From Vibrio gallicus (GTDB lineage Bacteria > Pseudomonadota > Gammaproteobacteria > Enterobacterales > Vibrionaceae): 64,000 nt of DNA. Made by a program: the position numbers and the translations under genes. The notes beneath the pieces were generated by a model. It made no database searches. It saw only the letters and a program-made list of their open reading frames with translations, and was not told the DNA's origin. This document shows positions 8,333 through 18,100 of this stretch, one piece after another (the stretch's first letter is position 1; every line of letters begins with the position of its first letter). The stretch is from positions 620,001 to 684,000 of the forward strand of contig NZ_AP024871.1 in the NCBI RefSeq assembly GCF_024346875.1, read 5' to 3'.

Positions 8333-9454
8333 ATGTCTCTGTTCAAAAAGTCTTTAGTAGCGGTCGCGTTATCCAGTCTTTCTCTAAGTGGTGCAGCACT
8401 AGCTGCGGGTATCCAAGGTGAGAATGCCGCAGAAAATTTCTTAACAAAGAGTGATTTTTCATATGAGGTTTACGGCATCATCGCTTTGCAAGCAGCATAC
8501 CGTGACTACGATAGTGGTGATTCAGCTACAGACGACAACTTAAGTGGCATGCAGTTGAACAACGAATCCCGTATTGGTTTTCGTGGCAAGAAGCAATTCA
8601 AGAACTTTGGTCCAACATTCTTGTGGCAAATTGAAGGTGGTTATGTAGATCCGAGCTTTGGTGGTTCAGGTGCAGGTCTTGGTGAGCGTGATACCTTCGT
8701 TGGTTTTGAAAGTGAAGGCATGGGTCAGGTTCGTTTAGGTCGTGTTTTGACTCCTATTTACGAGCTGATTGATTGGCCAGCATCTAACCCTGGTTTGGGT
8801 GATGTATACGACTGGGGTGGTTCAATTGGTGGTGCAAAATACCAAGACCGTCAATCAAACACCATTCGCTGGGATACTCCAAAATATTTTGATGCGTTAT
8901 CTTTTGATCTAGCGGCAGGTGCGGGTGATGAGGCTGCGCTCGGTGCAGGTGACGATTACTGGTTTGGCGGTGCTGCGCACTACAACGTGGGACCTTTCCA
9001 ATTTGACCTAGCGTATGAGCGAAATGATAAGTTCAAATCTGAAGGTGCAGTGTGGACGAACGATACTTACCTAGCTGGCATTCAAGCATGGTTTGAGAAT
9101 GGTATTTCATTCTTCGCTCAGTACAAGCACATGGAAGCATCAACAGACACTGGCATTGATGAATCACAAGGCGCTATGTCTACAGGTCTTATCTACACCA
9201 CGGGTGATTGGCAGTATAAGCTAGCGTATGCAATGAACTTCGAGCTTGAGCGTGATGGACAAACTATCGACAACTCAGACGATAACGTAATCTCTGGTCA
9301 GGTTCTGTACTTTGTTGACCCATCAGCGGTTCTGTATGCACGTGCACGTACTCTAGACTTTGGTGATAAAGTTGTTGCAACGGATACTACGGACCTTCGT
9401 TGGAAGTCTGAAGACTTCATGGAATTCTCAGTAGGTGTTGAATACTACTTCTAA
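8333..9454 (+). CDS. Outer-membrane general porin (possibly chitoporin-like)
   Basis: The 373-residue precursor has a clear Sec signal peptide ending at ALA-AG (about residues 1-24). The remainder is an acidic, aromatic-rich beta-barrel that ends in GVEYYF, with the C-terminal phenylalanine needed for BAM-mediated assembly. Typical 16-strand porin features are visible: YGIIALQAAY at the first strand, NESRIGFRGKKQF, VGFESEGMGQVRLGR, and the loop-3 region around PASNPGLGDVYDWGG. It would form a trimeric channel for small hydrophilic solutes. Position next to chitobiase hints at chito-oligosaccharide uptake, but I cannot distinguish a chitoporin from OmpU/OmpN-type porins by eye. AAGGAG precedes the ATG. 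A strong terminator separates it from the DUF2057 gene. Confidence 0.9.
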   Translation: MSLFKKSLVAVALSSLSLSGAALAAGIQGENAAENFLTKSDFSYEVYGIIALQAAYRDYDSGDSATDDNLSGMQLNNESRIGFRGKKQFKNFGPTFLWQIEGGYVDPSFGGSGAGLGERDTFVGFESEGMGQVRLGRVLTPIYELIDWPASNPGLGDVYDWGGSIGGAKYQDRQSNTIRWDTPKYFDALSFDLAAGAGDEAALGAGDDYWFGGAAHYNVGPFQFDLAYERNDKFKSEGAVWTNDTYLAGIQAWFENGISFFAQYKHMEASTDTGIDESQGAMSTGLIYTTGDWQYKLAYAMNFELERDGQTIDNSDDNVISGQVLYFVDPSAVLYARARTLDFGDKVVATDTTDLRWKSEDFMEFSVGVEYYF

Positions 9455-9470
9455 TTCAGTCAATTTAATA

Positions 9471-9491
9471 AGGGCGCCTCGCGCCCTTTTT
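9471..9491 (+). terminator. Rho-independent terminator after the porin gene
   Basis: Stem AGGGCGC/GCGCCCT with loop CTC, followed by TTTTTG, 16 bp after the porin stop. Some read-through into the DUF2057 gene 30 bp further on is possible. Confidence 0.85.
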
Positions 9492-9518
9492 GTATTTAAA
9501 TTTATAGGAATTATTTTT

Positions 9519-10142
9519 ATGAAAAAGTCTTGTTTAGCCTTGGTGACTGGCCTTTTAATCAGCTCTAGCGCATTTGCTGACAGCTTGCTTTCTTTTCAAA
9601 CTGAGATAGTTCCTCAGGTCGTTAATAATAAAGCGGTCGATAACGGTATCTTTACCGATATTGACCAAATAAAAATCGCTGAAGGTAGTAACCAAATTGG
9701 CGTAACTGTGGGTCAAATAGTATTTGAAGACGCGAAACGTCGTAAGTTTGATTCAAGCCTGATGTTGATGACATTTAAAGCTGACGATGAAGACAGTTAC
9801 CAGTTATCTTACAAAAAGATGCGAACAATGGAAGAAGCCAATAAGTTTGATAAATCTCCAGAGTTTACTTTGACTGATGGTTCGGGTGAGCCAGTAGACT
9901 TTGAATTAGTGGTGTTACCAAAAAGTGGTTTTCAAGGCTTCAACGACTACGAAAAACAAGTGGTTTCGTATAATAAATTAGTTAAAAGCGGCACAGCTTC
10001 AGCAACGGCGGCAGCTGCGGTTTCTGTAGCACCAACCACTGATGGCGTTGAGGTGTCTGAGGGTATTAAGGCTCAGTTCTCTAACCTTTCTCGAGATGAG
10101 CAACAGCAGTTCATGCAATGGGCGATGCAGAATCTTAAATAG
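9519..10142 (+). CDS. DUF2057 (UPF0319, YccT-like) periplasmic protein
   Basis: Starting at ATG 9519 (TAGGA about nine bases before), the product is 207 residues with signal peptide MKKSCLALVTGLLISSSAFA. The mature part resembles E. coli YccT/CsgI of family DUF2057. It has a beta-rich first half, DKSPEFTLTDGSGEPVDFEL in the middle, YEKQVVSYNKLV later, and a final DEQQQFMQWAMQNL that mirrors the HHFLQWAEKQ end of YccT. YccT has been described as an inhibitor of curli assembly; no curli genes are seen here, so its role in this organism is open. A longer in-frame start exists upstream at 9435 but would overlap the porin and has no signal peptide. It sits directly behind the porin terminator. Confidence 0.8.
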   Translation: MKKSCLALVTGLLISSSAFADSLLSFQTEIVPQVVNNKAVDNGIFTDIDQIKIAEGSNQIGVTVGQIVFEDAKRRKFDSSLMLMTFKADDEDSYQLSYKKMRTMEEANKFDKSPEFTLTDGSGEPVDFELVVLPKSGFQGFNDYEKQVVSYNKLVKSGTASATAAAAVSVAPTTDGVEVSEGIKAQFSNLSRDEQQQFMQWAMQNLK

Positions 10143-10245
10143 AAAAAGTTCTTTCTCGTCTGAAATTTAATCTGCAGTTTCTCTTTCTACCGTATAGAGG
10201 GTGGTCAATGGGTAGACATCACTTTGGTGATTGAGAGAGGAACTT

Positions 10246-10617
10246 ATGAGATTACTATTAACGGCTGTATTTGCCAGTCTATTGACAGCGTGTGCAGCGA
10301 CGCCATCTAACTCTTCTTGGCAAGAAATTGGGTATAAGCAAGGCGCTAAAGGCTTGCCGATGCAAACCACTGCCAATTTAGAGCAACGCTTTGATCTTGA
10401 TATGGTGAAAGAGGGTGAGTACACCGAATACCTTACTGGCTTTAAACAAGGTAAACAGAAGTTTTGTAGCCCAGTTCAAGCGTACGAGTACGGAACGTGG
10501 GGCAATAGATACAAGGGTCAGTGCAGTGGACTCCCTGAAGAGGCATTGATCGCTGAGCAGATGAAGCTAGGCTACGAAAGATACATATTTAGTGATAGCG
10601 AAGGCTATTATCCGTAA
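10246..10617 (+). CDS. DUF2799-type small lipoprotein
   Basis: Start chosen at ATG 10246 because AGAGAGGA lies just upstream and it gives a clean lipoprotein signal: MRLLLTAVFASLLTAC, lipobox LTAC, 123 residues in total. A TTG five codons upstream is less likely. The mature protein has the short repeats GYKQGAKGLP and GFKQGKQKFCSP, and GYERYIF, which resemble the G-x-x-x-G helices of DUF2799 proteins. Two further cysteines in KFCSP and GQCSG could pair. Function is unknown; it is probably anchored in the outer or inner membrane facing the periplasm. It stands alone, about 100 bp after the DUF2057 gene. Confidence 0.72.
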   Translation: MRLLLTAVFASLLTACAATPSNSSWQEIGYKQGAKGLPMQTTANLEQRFDLDMVKEGEYTEYLTGFKQGKQKFCSPVQAYEYGTWGNRYKGQCSGLPEEALIAEQMKLGYERYIFSDSEGYYP

Positions 10618-10754
10618 CCTTACCTATAAATTCTGCGTCATATCTGATGTTTTTATATTGGGCATTATTGTCTTGTTTGCTCACTAAATATATCAAAAGC
10701 ATTAGTTTTTAGATTAGCCGAGCTGAATTAAATTACCTGCTCGCTAGTTTGTTT

Positions 10755-11579
10755 TTAATACTCTGCAATCACTTCATAAGAGGTAAATTTTCGCATATTG
10801 ATTACCCCGCAATCAAAATACAAATATTGCCCCTTAATACCTAACAAGGTGCCTGATATCTCAGGGTTTTTATCAAAGTTCAGTGACGTTATTTTGGTTG
10901 GGTATTCGGTCACTGGGTAATCGATTTCAACCACATCTTGCTCAAGGCGTTGGATAGCATCCTCACCGAATTTTAATTGCAGTTCTGCTAGCTTTTTCTC
11001 TATATGAGGAATTAACTCATCCGCCCTTTGTTTAAGGTCTATGTTGTCTGCTTTGCCTTTAAGCATGTTACGCCAATTGGTTTTATCTGAGATAAATTCT
11101 GCTAACGCGGTTTCAACCAATCCAGATTGTAAGCGAGAAGCGACCTTAAAGATGGGAAGCGCTTGATTTGCTCCTTGATCTATCCAGCGAGTTGGGAGCT
11201 GTGTGTGGCGAGTGATACCGACTTTTATCGCTGTGGTATTGGCTAAATAAACATAATGTGGGACAAAGCAGTTTTCTTCTCCCCATTGAGGCTCACGACA
11301 CGTGCCTTGGGCATAGTGGCAAGTTTCTGGCTTCATGATACACATGTCACACTGTGCCAGTTTACTCATACATGGGTAACAGTAGCCCTGAGCGTAGCTT
11401 TTCTTAGTCTTTTTACCACACGATTGACAATGGATATTGCCTGTATGGGTAAGCGTTAGTTTTTTTCCGATCAACGGCATAAGGTCAATCGATTCATTAT
11501 CAAGGGGCAGTTGGTAGTGTACTTGCCCTTCAATGAGGGCTGAGGTCATTTTTCTTATATGGCCAGTAAGTTGAGGCAT
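10755..11579 (-). CDS. DUF2797 protein with cysteine-rich metal-binding region
   Basis: The open frame extends to 11780, but the family-like start is MPQLTGHIRKM at 11579, giving 274 residues with GGTGA a short distance before. The protein has a first domain (YQLPLDNESIDLMPLIGK), then a cysteine cluster (CQSCGKK, CYPCMSKLAQCDMC, plus C in KPETC, GTCREP and ENCF) that looks like zinc or iron-sulphur ligands, then YLANTTAIKVGITR, which recalls a GIY-YIG-like strand. DUF2797 function is not established to my knowledge. It is divergent from gltX with roughly 250 bp between the starts. The upstream extension of 67 codons would overlap the gltX promoter and is rejected. Confidence 0.72.
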   Translation of the reverse strand: MPQLTGHIRKMTSALIEGQVHYQLPLDNESIDLMPLIGKKLTLTHTGNIHCQSCGKKTKKSYAQGYCYPCMSKLAQCDMCIMKPETCHYAQGTCREPQWGEENCFVPHYVYLANTTAIKVGITRHTQLPTRWIDQGANQALPIFKVASRLQSGLVETALAEFISDKTNWRNMLKGKADNIDLKQRADELIPHIEKKLAELQLKFGEDAIQRLEQDVVEIDYPVTEYPTKITSLNFDKNPEISGTLLGIKGQYLYFDCGVINMRKFTSYEVIAEY

Positions 11580-11746
11580 AGTCAATGTCACCAATATTGT
11601 TTTTGTTAAGTATACGTGAGCCTCAACCTTCCTGATATCGGAATGTTTATCTGCATTTTTAGTCAAAGTCACCTCTAAAAGGCGGAAGGTAGGCAAGCTG
11701 AAATTGGAATACCGACTGTCTATATATCTTCTTATCGCTGTCAGCG

Positions 11747-11774
11747 TTGTACATTTGTGCTTGAATGCTAAAAT
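11747..11774 (+). promoter_or_regulatory. Probable sigma70 promoter of gltX
   Basis: TTGTAC at 11747-11752, 16-bp spacer, TAAAAT at 11769-11774, about 50 bp before the gltX ATG. The position and the good match to consensus support it. Confidence 0.5.
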
Positions 11775-11826
11775 AGCCACAAATTTACGCTATACAGCGT
11801 TTCGATACAGAAAAAAGGTATTCTAA

Positions 11827-13254
11827 ATGACGGTAAAAACGCGTTTTGCCCCAAGCCCAACGGGTTATCTACATGTAGGTGGTGCACGTACAGCACTGTA
11901 TTCTTGGTTATGTGCTAAAAGCCAAGGTGGTGAATTTGTACTACGTATCGAAGACACCGACTTAGAGCGCAACTCTCAACAAGCTGTAGACGCTATCCTT
12001 GAAGGTATGCAGTGGATGGGTTTGAATTGGGATGAGGGTCCGTACTTTCAATCTAAGCGCTTTGACCGTTACAACGAGTGCATTGAACAGCTACTAGCAG
12101 AAGATAAGGCTTATAAATGCTACGCATCAAAAGAGCTGTTAGATGAAATTCGTGCTCAGCAAGAAGCTGACAAAGAAATGCCTCGCTACGATGCTAATCA
12201 CCCTAAGGTAGTTGCTGCAAATGCAAATGCCAAAGAAGGGGATGACTATGTGGTTCGCTTCCGTAACCCTAAACAGGGTAGCGTGGTATTTGATGATCAA
12301 ATCCGTGGCCGTATCGAAATTGGTAATGACCAGCTAGATGACCTTATTATTCGTCGTACAGATGGCGCACCGACCTACAACTTTGTAGTAGTAGTTGATG
12401 ATTGGGATATGGGGATTACTCAGGTTGTACGTGGTGAAGACCATATCAACAATACGCCTCGTCAGATCAATATCTATAAAGCATTGAATGCCCCTGTACC
12501 GCAGTTTGCGCACTGTGCGATGATCCTAGGTGATGATGGCGCTAAGCTTTCTAAACGCCATGGCGCTGTATCTGTTATGCAGTATCGCGATGAAGGTTAT
12601 CTGCCAAATGCACTAAACAATTACCTAGTCCGTCTAGGTTGGTCACATGGCGATCAGGAGATTTTCTCTGAGCAAGAGATGATTGATTTGTTTAGCCTAG
12701 AAGCTATCTCAAAATCTGCATCAGCGTTTAATACTGAAAAACTGTTGTGGCTTAACAATCACTACATTAAAACATCGAATCCTGAGTATGTTGCTAAACA
12801 CCTGCAATGGCATTTAGAGCAGCAAAACCTAAATACAGACAACGGCCCGGCAATTACTGATGTGATTGCTCTTGTTGGTGAGCGTTGCAATACATTGGTT
12901 GAGCTTGCTGAGCAGATTCGTTATTTCTATGAAGATTTTAGTGAGTTTGAAGCGGGCGCGGCGAAGAAGCATCTGCGCGGTGTGGCTAGAGGTCCATTAG
13001 AGTTGGCACTAGCCAAGGCTGAAGCTGTGGAAGATTGGACTACCGAGAGCATTAAGACCAATATCATCAAGGCTGTGTGTGATGAGCTTGAGATCGGTAT
13101 GGGTAAGATCGGTATGCCACTGCGCGTAGCCGTTACTGGTGGCGGTCAATCTCCATCGGTAGATGCGGTTATGGCATTGATTGGTAAACAGCGTTGTATT
13201 GCTCGTATTCAGCTTGCATTAGCCTTTATCACTGAGCGTGAAGCTAACGCTTAA
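11827..13254 (+). CDS. gltX: Glutamyl-tRNA synthetase
   Basis: The 475-residue class I synthetase charges tRNA(Glu) with glutamate in the cytoplasm. The HIGH-type motif is visible as [16 protein letters not shown] near residues 8-23 and the KMSKS-type motif as [12 protein letters not shown] near residue 240. [17 protein letters not shown] and [12 protein letters not shown] are further class signatures, and the C-terminal anticodon-binding domain ends in [16 protein letters not shown]. Length and motifs fit the discriminating bacterial enzyme. It is monocistronic, with a promoter 50 bp upstream and a terminator 24 bp downstream. No irregularity is seen. Confidence 0.98.
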   Translation: MTVKTRFAPSPTGYLHVGGARTALYSWLCAKSQGGEFVLRIEDTDLERNSQQAVDAILEGMQWMGLNWDEGPYFQSKRFDRYNECIEQLLAEDKAYKCYASKELLDEIRAQQEADKEMPRYDANHPKVVAANANAKEGDDYVVRFRNPKQGSVVFDDQIRGRIEIGNDQLDDLIIRRTDGAPTYNFVVVVDDWDMGITQVVRGEDHINNTPRQINIYKALNAPVPQFAHCAMILGDDGAKLSKRHGAVSVMQYRDEGYLPNALNNYLVRLGWSHGDQEIFSEQEMIDLFSLEAISKSASAFNTEKLLWLNNHYIKTSNPEYVAKHLQWHLEQQNLNTDNGPAITDVIALVGERCNTLVELAEQIRYFYEDFSEFEAGAAKKHLRGVARGPLELALAKAEAVEDWTTESIKTNIIKAVCDELEIGMGKIGMPLRVAVTGGGQSPSVDAVMALIGKQRCIARIQLALAFITEREANA

Positions 13255-13277
13255 TCCAAATATTTAGATGACATAAA

Positions 13278-13307
13278 CCGTCGGTGTTGTAACCGGCGGC
13301 TTTTTTT
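13278..13307 (+). terminator. Rho-independent terminator of gltX
   Basis: Eight-base-pair stem CCGTCGGT/ACCGGCGG (one G-T pair), loop GTTGTA, then CTTTTTTT. Confidence 0.87.
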
Positions 13308-13416
13308 GCGTAAAATTTGATAGAGATATGCAATTAATTCAATATTAATCAACATATTAGACAATAACGGTATATATTTCTTTAGGAGGGAAATTATAGA
13401 GCACAATGGAGCTTAG

Positions 13417-15099
13417 GTGATAAAACAGCAGCTTATCCACGGATTGACCGTACTTTTACTCGGCCTTTTTGCGCCAGTGTGTATTGCGGCAATAACGCTA
13501 TCAGAGCCAGAAAAACAGTGGTTGAATAAAGGCCATAAGGTTCGGGTTGCTGTTTTTGATAATCATTACCCCTATATCTATCGAACCAACAGTGGTGAAT
13601 ATAAAGGGATAGTAAAGGACTACATGCGCTATATCGAGCAGTCATCGGGAATCGACTTTATCGAAATTCCGGTTTCTGAGCTAACTCAAGGCTATGCAGG
13701 CCTTGATAAGGGCGAGTTTGATGTTTATCCGATGACTTTTGACTTTAAAGGCTCAGACTTAGACGTTCTCTATACCGTTCCATATTTGCCTTATCACTAT
13801 TATATCTTTGTAAATGTACAGCAAGCGATTGATATCCCTTCTCCAGACCCACTTAATAAACCCCAGAATCTGGCGGTGATTAAAGGCAGTGCAATTGAAC
13901 GCTATGTTAAGGCGAAGAAGCTACCAGTGACACTGCATTATTATACCAATGATCAGCTGGCATTGAGGGCGCTCAATCGTGGTGATGTTGACGCATTTGT
14001 CGGAGAAAAGATTTCTGTCCAACGCCTAGTTCGGGATCTTAACCTGAACAATGTAGTACCACTTAGAGCTACCTCCGATTTGTATGGATTGAGATTACAG
14101 ATGGCGGTCTCTAAACAGTCACCATTGCTTTACTCTATCTTAAACAAATCCTTAGCCGCTATGCCCTACGATATTCAAAACGGTATTCTGGCGCACTGGT
14201 TCGATAATTCGCCATTTAAGAATCAACTCAATGGGGTTATGTACTTTAACCGAATTCCTTATACCTATACGGTTGATTCAGGTGTCGGACTTGAGTATTC
14301 AATTTTGCAGCAGCTGTTTGAGGGAATGGGGTACGATATAGGTCATATGGTTGCCGCGGAAAAAGCGGCTAATTATAGCGACTTATCTTCTATGCAAGGT
14401 ATTGATTTTATCGCCGCCCAAACCCCGTTAGCTGCCTCAACCCATAACAAAGCCAATCAAAAACTGTTTTATTCCAAGCCTTATTTAACTCAAGAGTTTC
14501 GTATTATTTCTCGCTCGGGTGAGAGAGTGCTGACCGATGACCTAACCGCTAAAATTATCGCTGAAAAACGAGTTGGGGCGGTAGTTGGTACGTTTGATTT
14601 GGTGGCCAAAGAAGCCTCAAATATGTTTATAGAGCGCTTTGAGCATACGGTCGATCAAGAGTTTTTTGACCTAAAAAGCGCAGTACAGGCGATTAAAAAT
14701 AAACAGATTGATTATCTGATCGTAGATTATCGGGAATATAAAACCTACCTACATCAGCAACAAGGCAAGTTAGGTCTAGAGGCAACTCATGACTTTCAAA
14801 CTCGATTTTCTGTGCCGCTGAGGGTGGCATTTAAAGATCGGTTACTAAGGGATAAATTTGACGCGCAGCTAGATCGATTTATCACAAGCTCTGAATATCG
14901 CCGCTTAGAACAGCTGTATGAGATATCCAATTTTCAAGCTAAAGCGCAAAGTGGCTTACTGATGACTGAGATCATCAGTTATCTGGTTAAGGTCGATAGG
15001 TTAGAGCTGTTAGATAAGGTATTGGATGCGTTTAGTTTTACCGATGGATTAAGGCGGTTTCACTTCGTATCGGAGCTGGAAATACAAGCCGGATTTTAA
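13417..15099 (+). CDS. N-terminal fragment of a frameshifted EvgS-like hybrid sensor kinase
   Basis: This 560-codon frame begins at GTG 13417 (GGAG five bases upstream) with a signal peptide ending near PVCIAAIT. Two consecutive SBP_bac_3-like periplasmic domains follow: about residues 28-265 (KVRVAVFDNHYPYIYR, GEFDVYPMTF, YYTNDQLALRALNRGDVDAFVG) and about 270-510 (PYTYTVDSGVGLEYSIL, AVQAIKNKQIDYLIVDY). The frame then ends abruptly at 15099. The downstream fragment is open in the -1 frame from 15036 and reads LRIGAGNTSRILNYESD just past the loss of similarity, so both are pieces of one gene interrupted by a net one-base deletion between about 15036 and 15099. On its own this piece would be a secreted, unanchored binding protein. 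A sequencing error is the alternative. Confidence 0.75.
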   Translation: MIKQQLIHGLTVLLLGLFAPVCIAAITLSEPEKQWLNKGHKVRVAVFDNHYPYIYRTNSGEYKGIVKDYMRYIEQSSGIDFIEIPVSELTQGYAGLDKGEFDVYPMTFDFKGSDLDVLYTVPYLPYHYYIFVNVQQAIDIPSPDPLNKPQNLAVIKGSAIERYVKAKKLPVTLHYYTNDQLALRALNRGDVDAFVGEKISVQRLVRDLNLNNVVPLRATSDLYGLRLQMAVSKQSPLLYSILNKSLAAMPYDIQNGILAHWFDNSPFKNQLNGVMYFNRIPYTYTVDSGVGLEYSILQQLFEGMGYDIGHMVAAEKAANYSDLSSMQGIDFIAAQTPLAASTHNKANQKLFYSKPYLTQEFRIISRSGERVLTDDLTAKIIAEKRVGAVVGTFDLVAKEASNMFIERFEHTVDQEFFDLKSAVQAIKNKQIDYLIVDYREYKTYLHQQQGKLGLEATHDFQTRFSVPLRVAFKDRLLRDKFDAQLDRFITSSEYRRLEQLYEISNFQAKAQSGLLMTEIISYLVKVDRLELLDKVLDAFSFTDGLRRFHFVSELEIQAGF

Positions 15100-15131
15100 A
15101 TTATGAATCTGACAATGGCCACCTTAAGCAA

Positions 15132-18100
15132 GTGGATAGCTTCAGTCGTCAGGGAATGATCTATCTGCAGCGTAATCTAGTTCAAGGCTCTGGTATTGAA
15201 GCTGTACCTATCGGGACGTTGCGTTTGTATTCAACCTTAGGTTTAGGCGCCGCATTTGATGAAAGCTATGTGCCACCTTTAAGTGTCTTCGAATCGCTTA
15301 GCGACAGTGACTTTAATCAGATCAAACAAATTTATCAGCTTTTTGGTGCCAATACTTCCGAGGCCAGTTTTACTCAACACGAACTCAATTGGATAGCGGA
15401 GAATCCCGTCATTAAGGTGGGTATTGATCCGGCTGCATTGCCTTATGAAGGGATTAAAGACGGTGAGTTTAAAGGGATTATTGCTGACATACTGCAAGAG
15501 CTTACCACGATAACTAATATCAAGTTCGAGCCAGTACTAGTCGATTCATGGCAACAGACCGTTGAGCTTATACGACAGCGAAAAATAGATATGGTCTCGG
15601 CGGCGATTGAGAACAAGAGCTTAGGGGGCGATTATACATCCAGTCAGCCTATATTCACCGACCAATTGGCGATTGTTGGGCATATTGACCAAGATTATGG
15701 GCAAGGCCTTGGCAGCATGTCTGGTATGCGTATTGGAGTACAGCAAGGTGCCTCAAATACCCCTAATCTACTTGATGGCTTTCCTGATATTAACTGGGTT
15801 GAACTAGAAAACTCTGAAAAAGGACTGAGTTTATTAAACGATAGAAAGTTAGATGCTTATATCGATACCACCTATGTGACAAATTACATCTTAAACGAGC
15901 ATGCCTACCGAGACCTAGTTATTGTAGATAGGCTGAGCAATACCGTTTCTCCAACCTTTCATATTCTAAAAAATGAGCCGGTGCTCAACTCAATTATCAC
16001 TAAAGCTATCCGAGTCATTAACCCATCTAAGAAACAGCAGATCATAAACAATTGGGCGACCAATCGGGTGATCGAAAAAGTCGATTACACCATAGTGTTG
16101 TTAGTCGTTGGCTTTTCGTTATTAGTACTCATCATTGTTCTGATCTCCAATTTAAGGCTGAAAAAACAGGTTGCGGCGACAATAAGGGCTGAGCAAGAAG
16201 CGCTTGCTAGTCGAAATCAACTATTTGATATCTTAAATACCTCCAGTATTGCGGTGATGATAGTGCAGCAAGGGAGAGTGAAATTTACCAATAAGCATGC
16301 CCAGCAGCAATTTGGAATATCACATCAGGATCAAGATGGCATAAAAACCAAGCTTTTGTATATGGATCTCAGTGAGCGTACTGAGATTTATCGATTGTTA
16401 TCGCAGCAAGGTAAGGTCATAGATAGGGAAGTGGAATTTCAAACGCTAGCAGGGGCAAGATTCACAGCATTGTGTAGTTACTTTGAGATGGAGTATGAGG
16501 AAAAGCCAGCAGTACTGTTTTGGAGCTACGATATATCGGAAATCAAGCAACTCAACAGTGAGTTAGCCACTGCCATGCAGCAAGCCAATATTGCCAATCA
16601 AACCAAAAGTGACTTCTTAGCCAATATGAGCCATGAAATCCGGACCCCAATGAATGCCATTATCGGAATGTCTCATTTAGCACTACAACAATCACTTGAG
16701 ATTAAGGCGTACAACTATATTGAGAAAGTGCATCAATCTGCTCAATCTTTGTTATTGATTATCAATGATATATTGGATATATCCAAAATAGAATCTGGCA
16801 AATTTGAGCTTGAAAAAAGGCCTTTTTCATTGCGTGATACCTTACATAGTATTGCTGATGTCTTAAGCTTTAAGTTAACAGAGAAGAAGCTTGAATTTCT
16901 TTTCTGCATTGATAATGACGTGCCGAGAATGGTGATTGGTGATGAACTAAGGCTTTCACAATTGCTGATTAATTTAGGAAATAACGCCACAAAATTCACC
17001 CATCAAGGGCATGTTATTGTGGGGATAGATGGTCGGTATCGGAGCTGTGACAATACACATTTCGTGTACCATTTTTATGTCAAAGATACGGGGATTGGTA
17101 TCGCTCCAGATAAGATTGATTCCTTGTTTAACTCCTTTCAACAAGCGGATGCGTCTACAACCAGGGAATACGGTGGCACGGGACTTGGACTCTCTATATG
17201 TAAACAGATCATCGAATTAATGGGTGGCAAAATCTGGGTTGAGAGTGAGTTGGGGAGTGGGGCTGTATTTCATTTTGAGGTGGAAATGGAGGTCGCCTCG
17301 AGTCGCAGTAATCTATTTAGTGATCTGCAACCTGAGTTCGAGCGCTTGTCGAATAGGTCGGTACTGCTACTTGAGTCGGATGCTTTTGCCATAGAAGCGC
17401 TTGGGATGGCACTTAAGGGCACAGCAATAAATACTCGATTTTTCACCGATGTGCAGAGTCTAATCAATGAATTAACGGCTGTAGAGGAAACACCAGTTTG
17501 TTATGTCTCTGATACGGCGCTGACGCCACATCTAAGTAAACAGCAGTTGCTTCATATTCATGCACGGGCGGACTTGGTGCTATGCACTACAAGCGATACA
17601 TTAACTGAGTTTGCCACTGGCGCAGGAATACAAGTACTGCAACGACCTTGGTTACCATTTGATCTTATTTCAGTGATTAGTGGTGGTAAATCGGCTAGTA
17701 CTGGTTTTGCTAAGTCAGATAGTGAAGTAATAAATAAGCTACATGGTCAAAAGATCCTATTGGTTGAGGATAATGAGTTTAATCAAGAGTTAGTTGTTGG
17801 CCTGCTACAGCCATATGGGGTTGATATTGATATCGCAGAAAATGGCCAACAGGCGATAGATAAAGCGCGGCAACACCACTATCAATTGATCCTTATGGAT
17901 ATTCAAATGCCGGTATTGAGTGGCTATGAGGCTACGCAATATATTCGTGAGTTTGATCCTAGCACTCCCATCGTTGCAATGACAGCTAATGTGATGGTCG
18001 AGCACCAACAATGGGCGGCTGAGGTTGGCATGAACGACTTTATTACTAAACCGATTGATATCAATCGTTTATTGCAGATTATGACTAAGATAGTGGGGGA

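Noticed and set aside
15036..15099. Programmed -1 ribosomal frameshift joining the two kinase frames
   Set aside because: No in-phase slippery heptamer or downstream structure was evident. A one-base deletion explains the data more simply.
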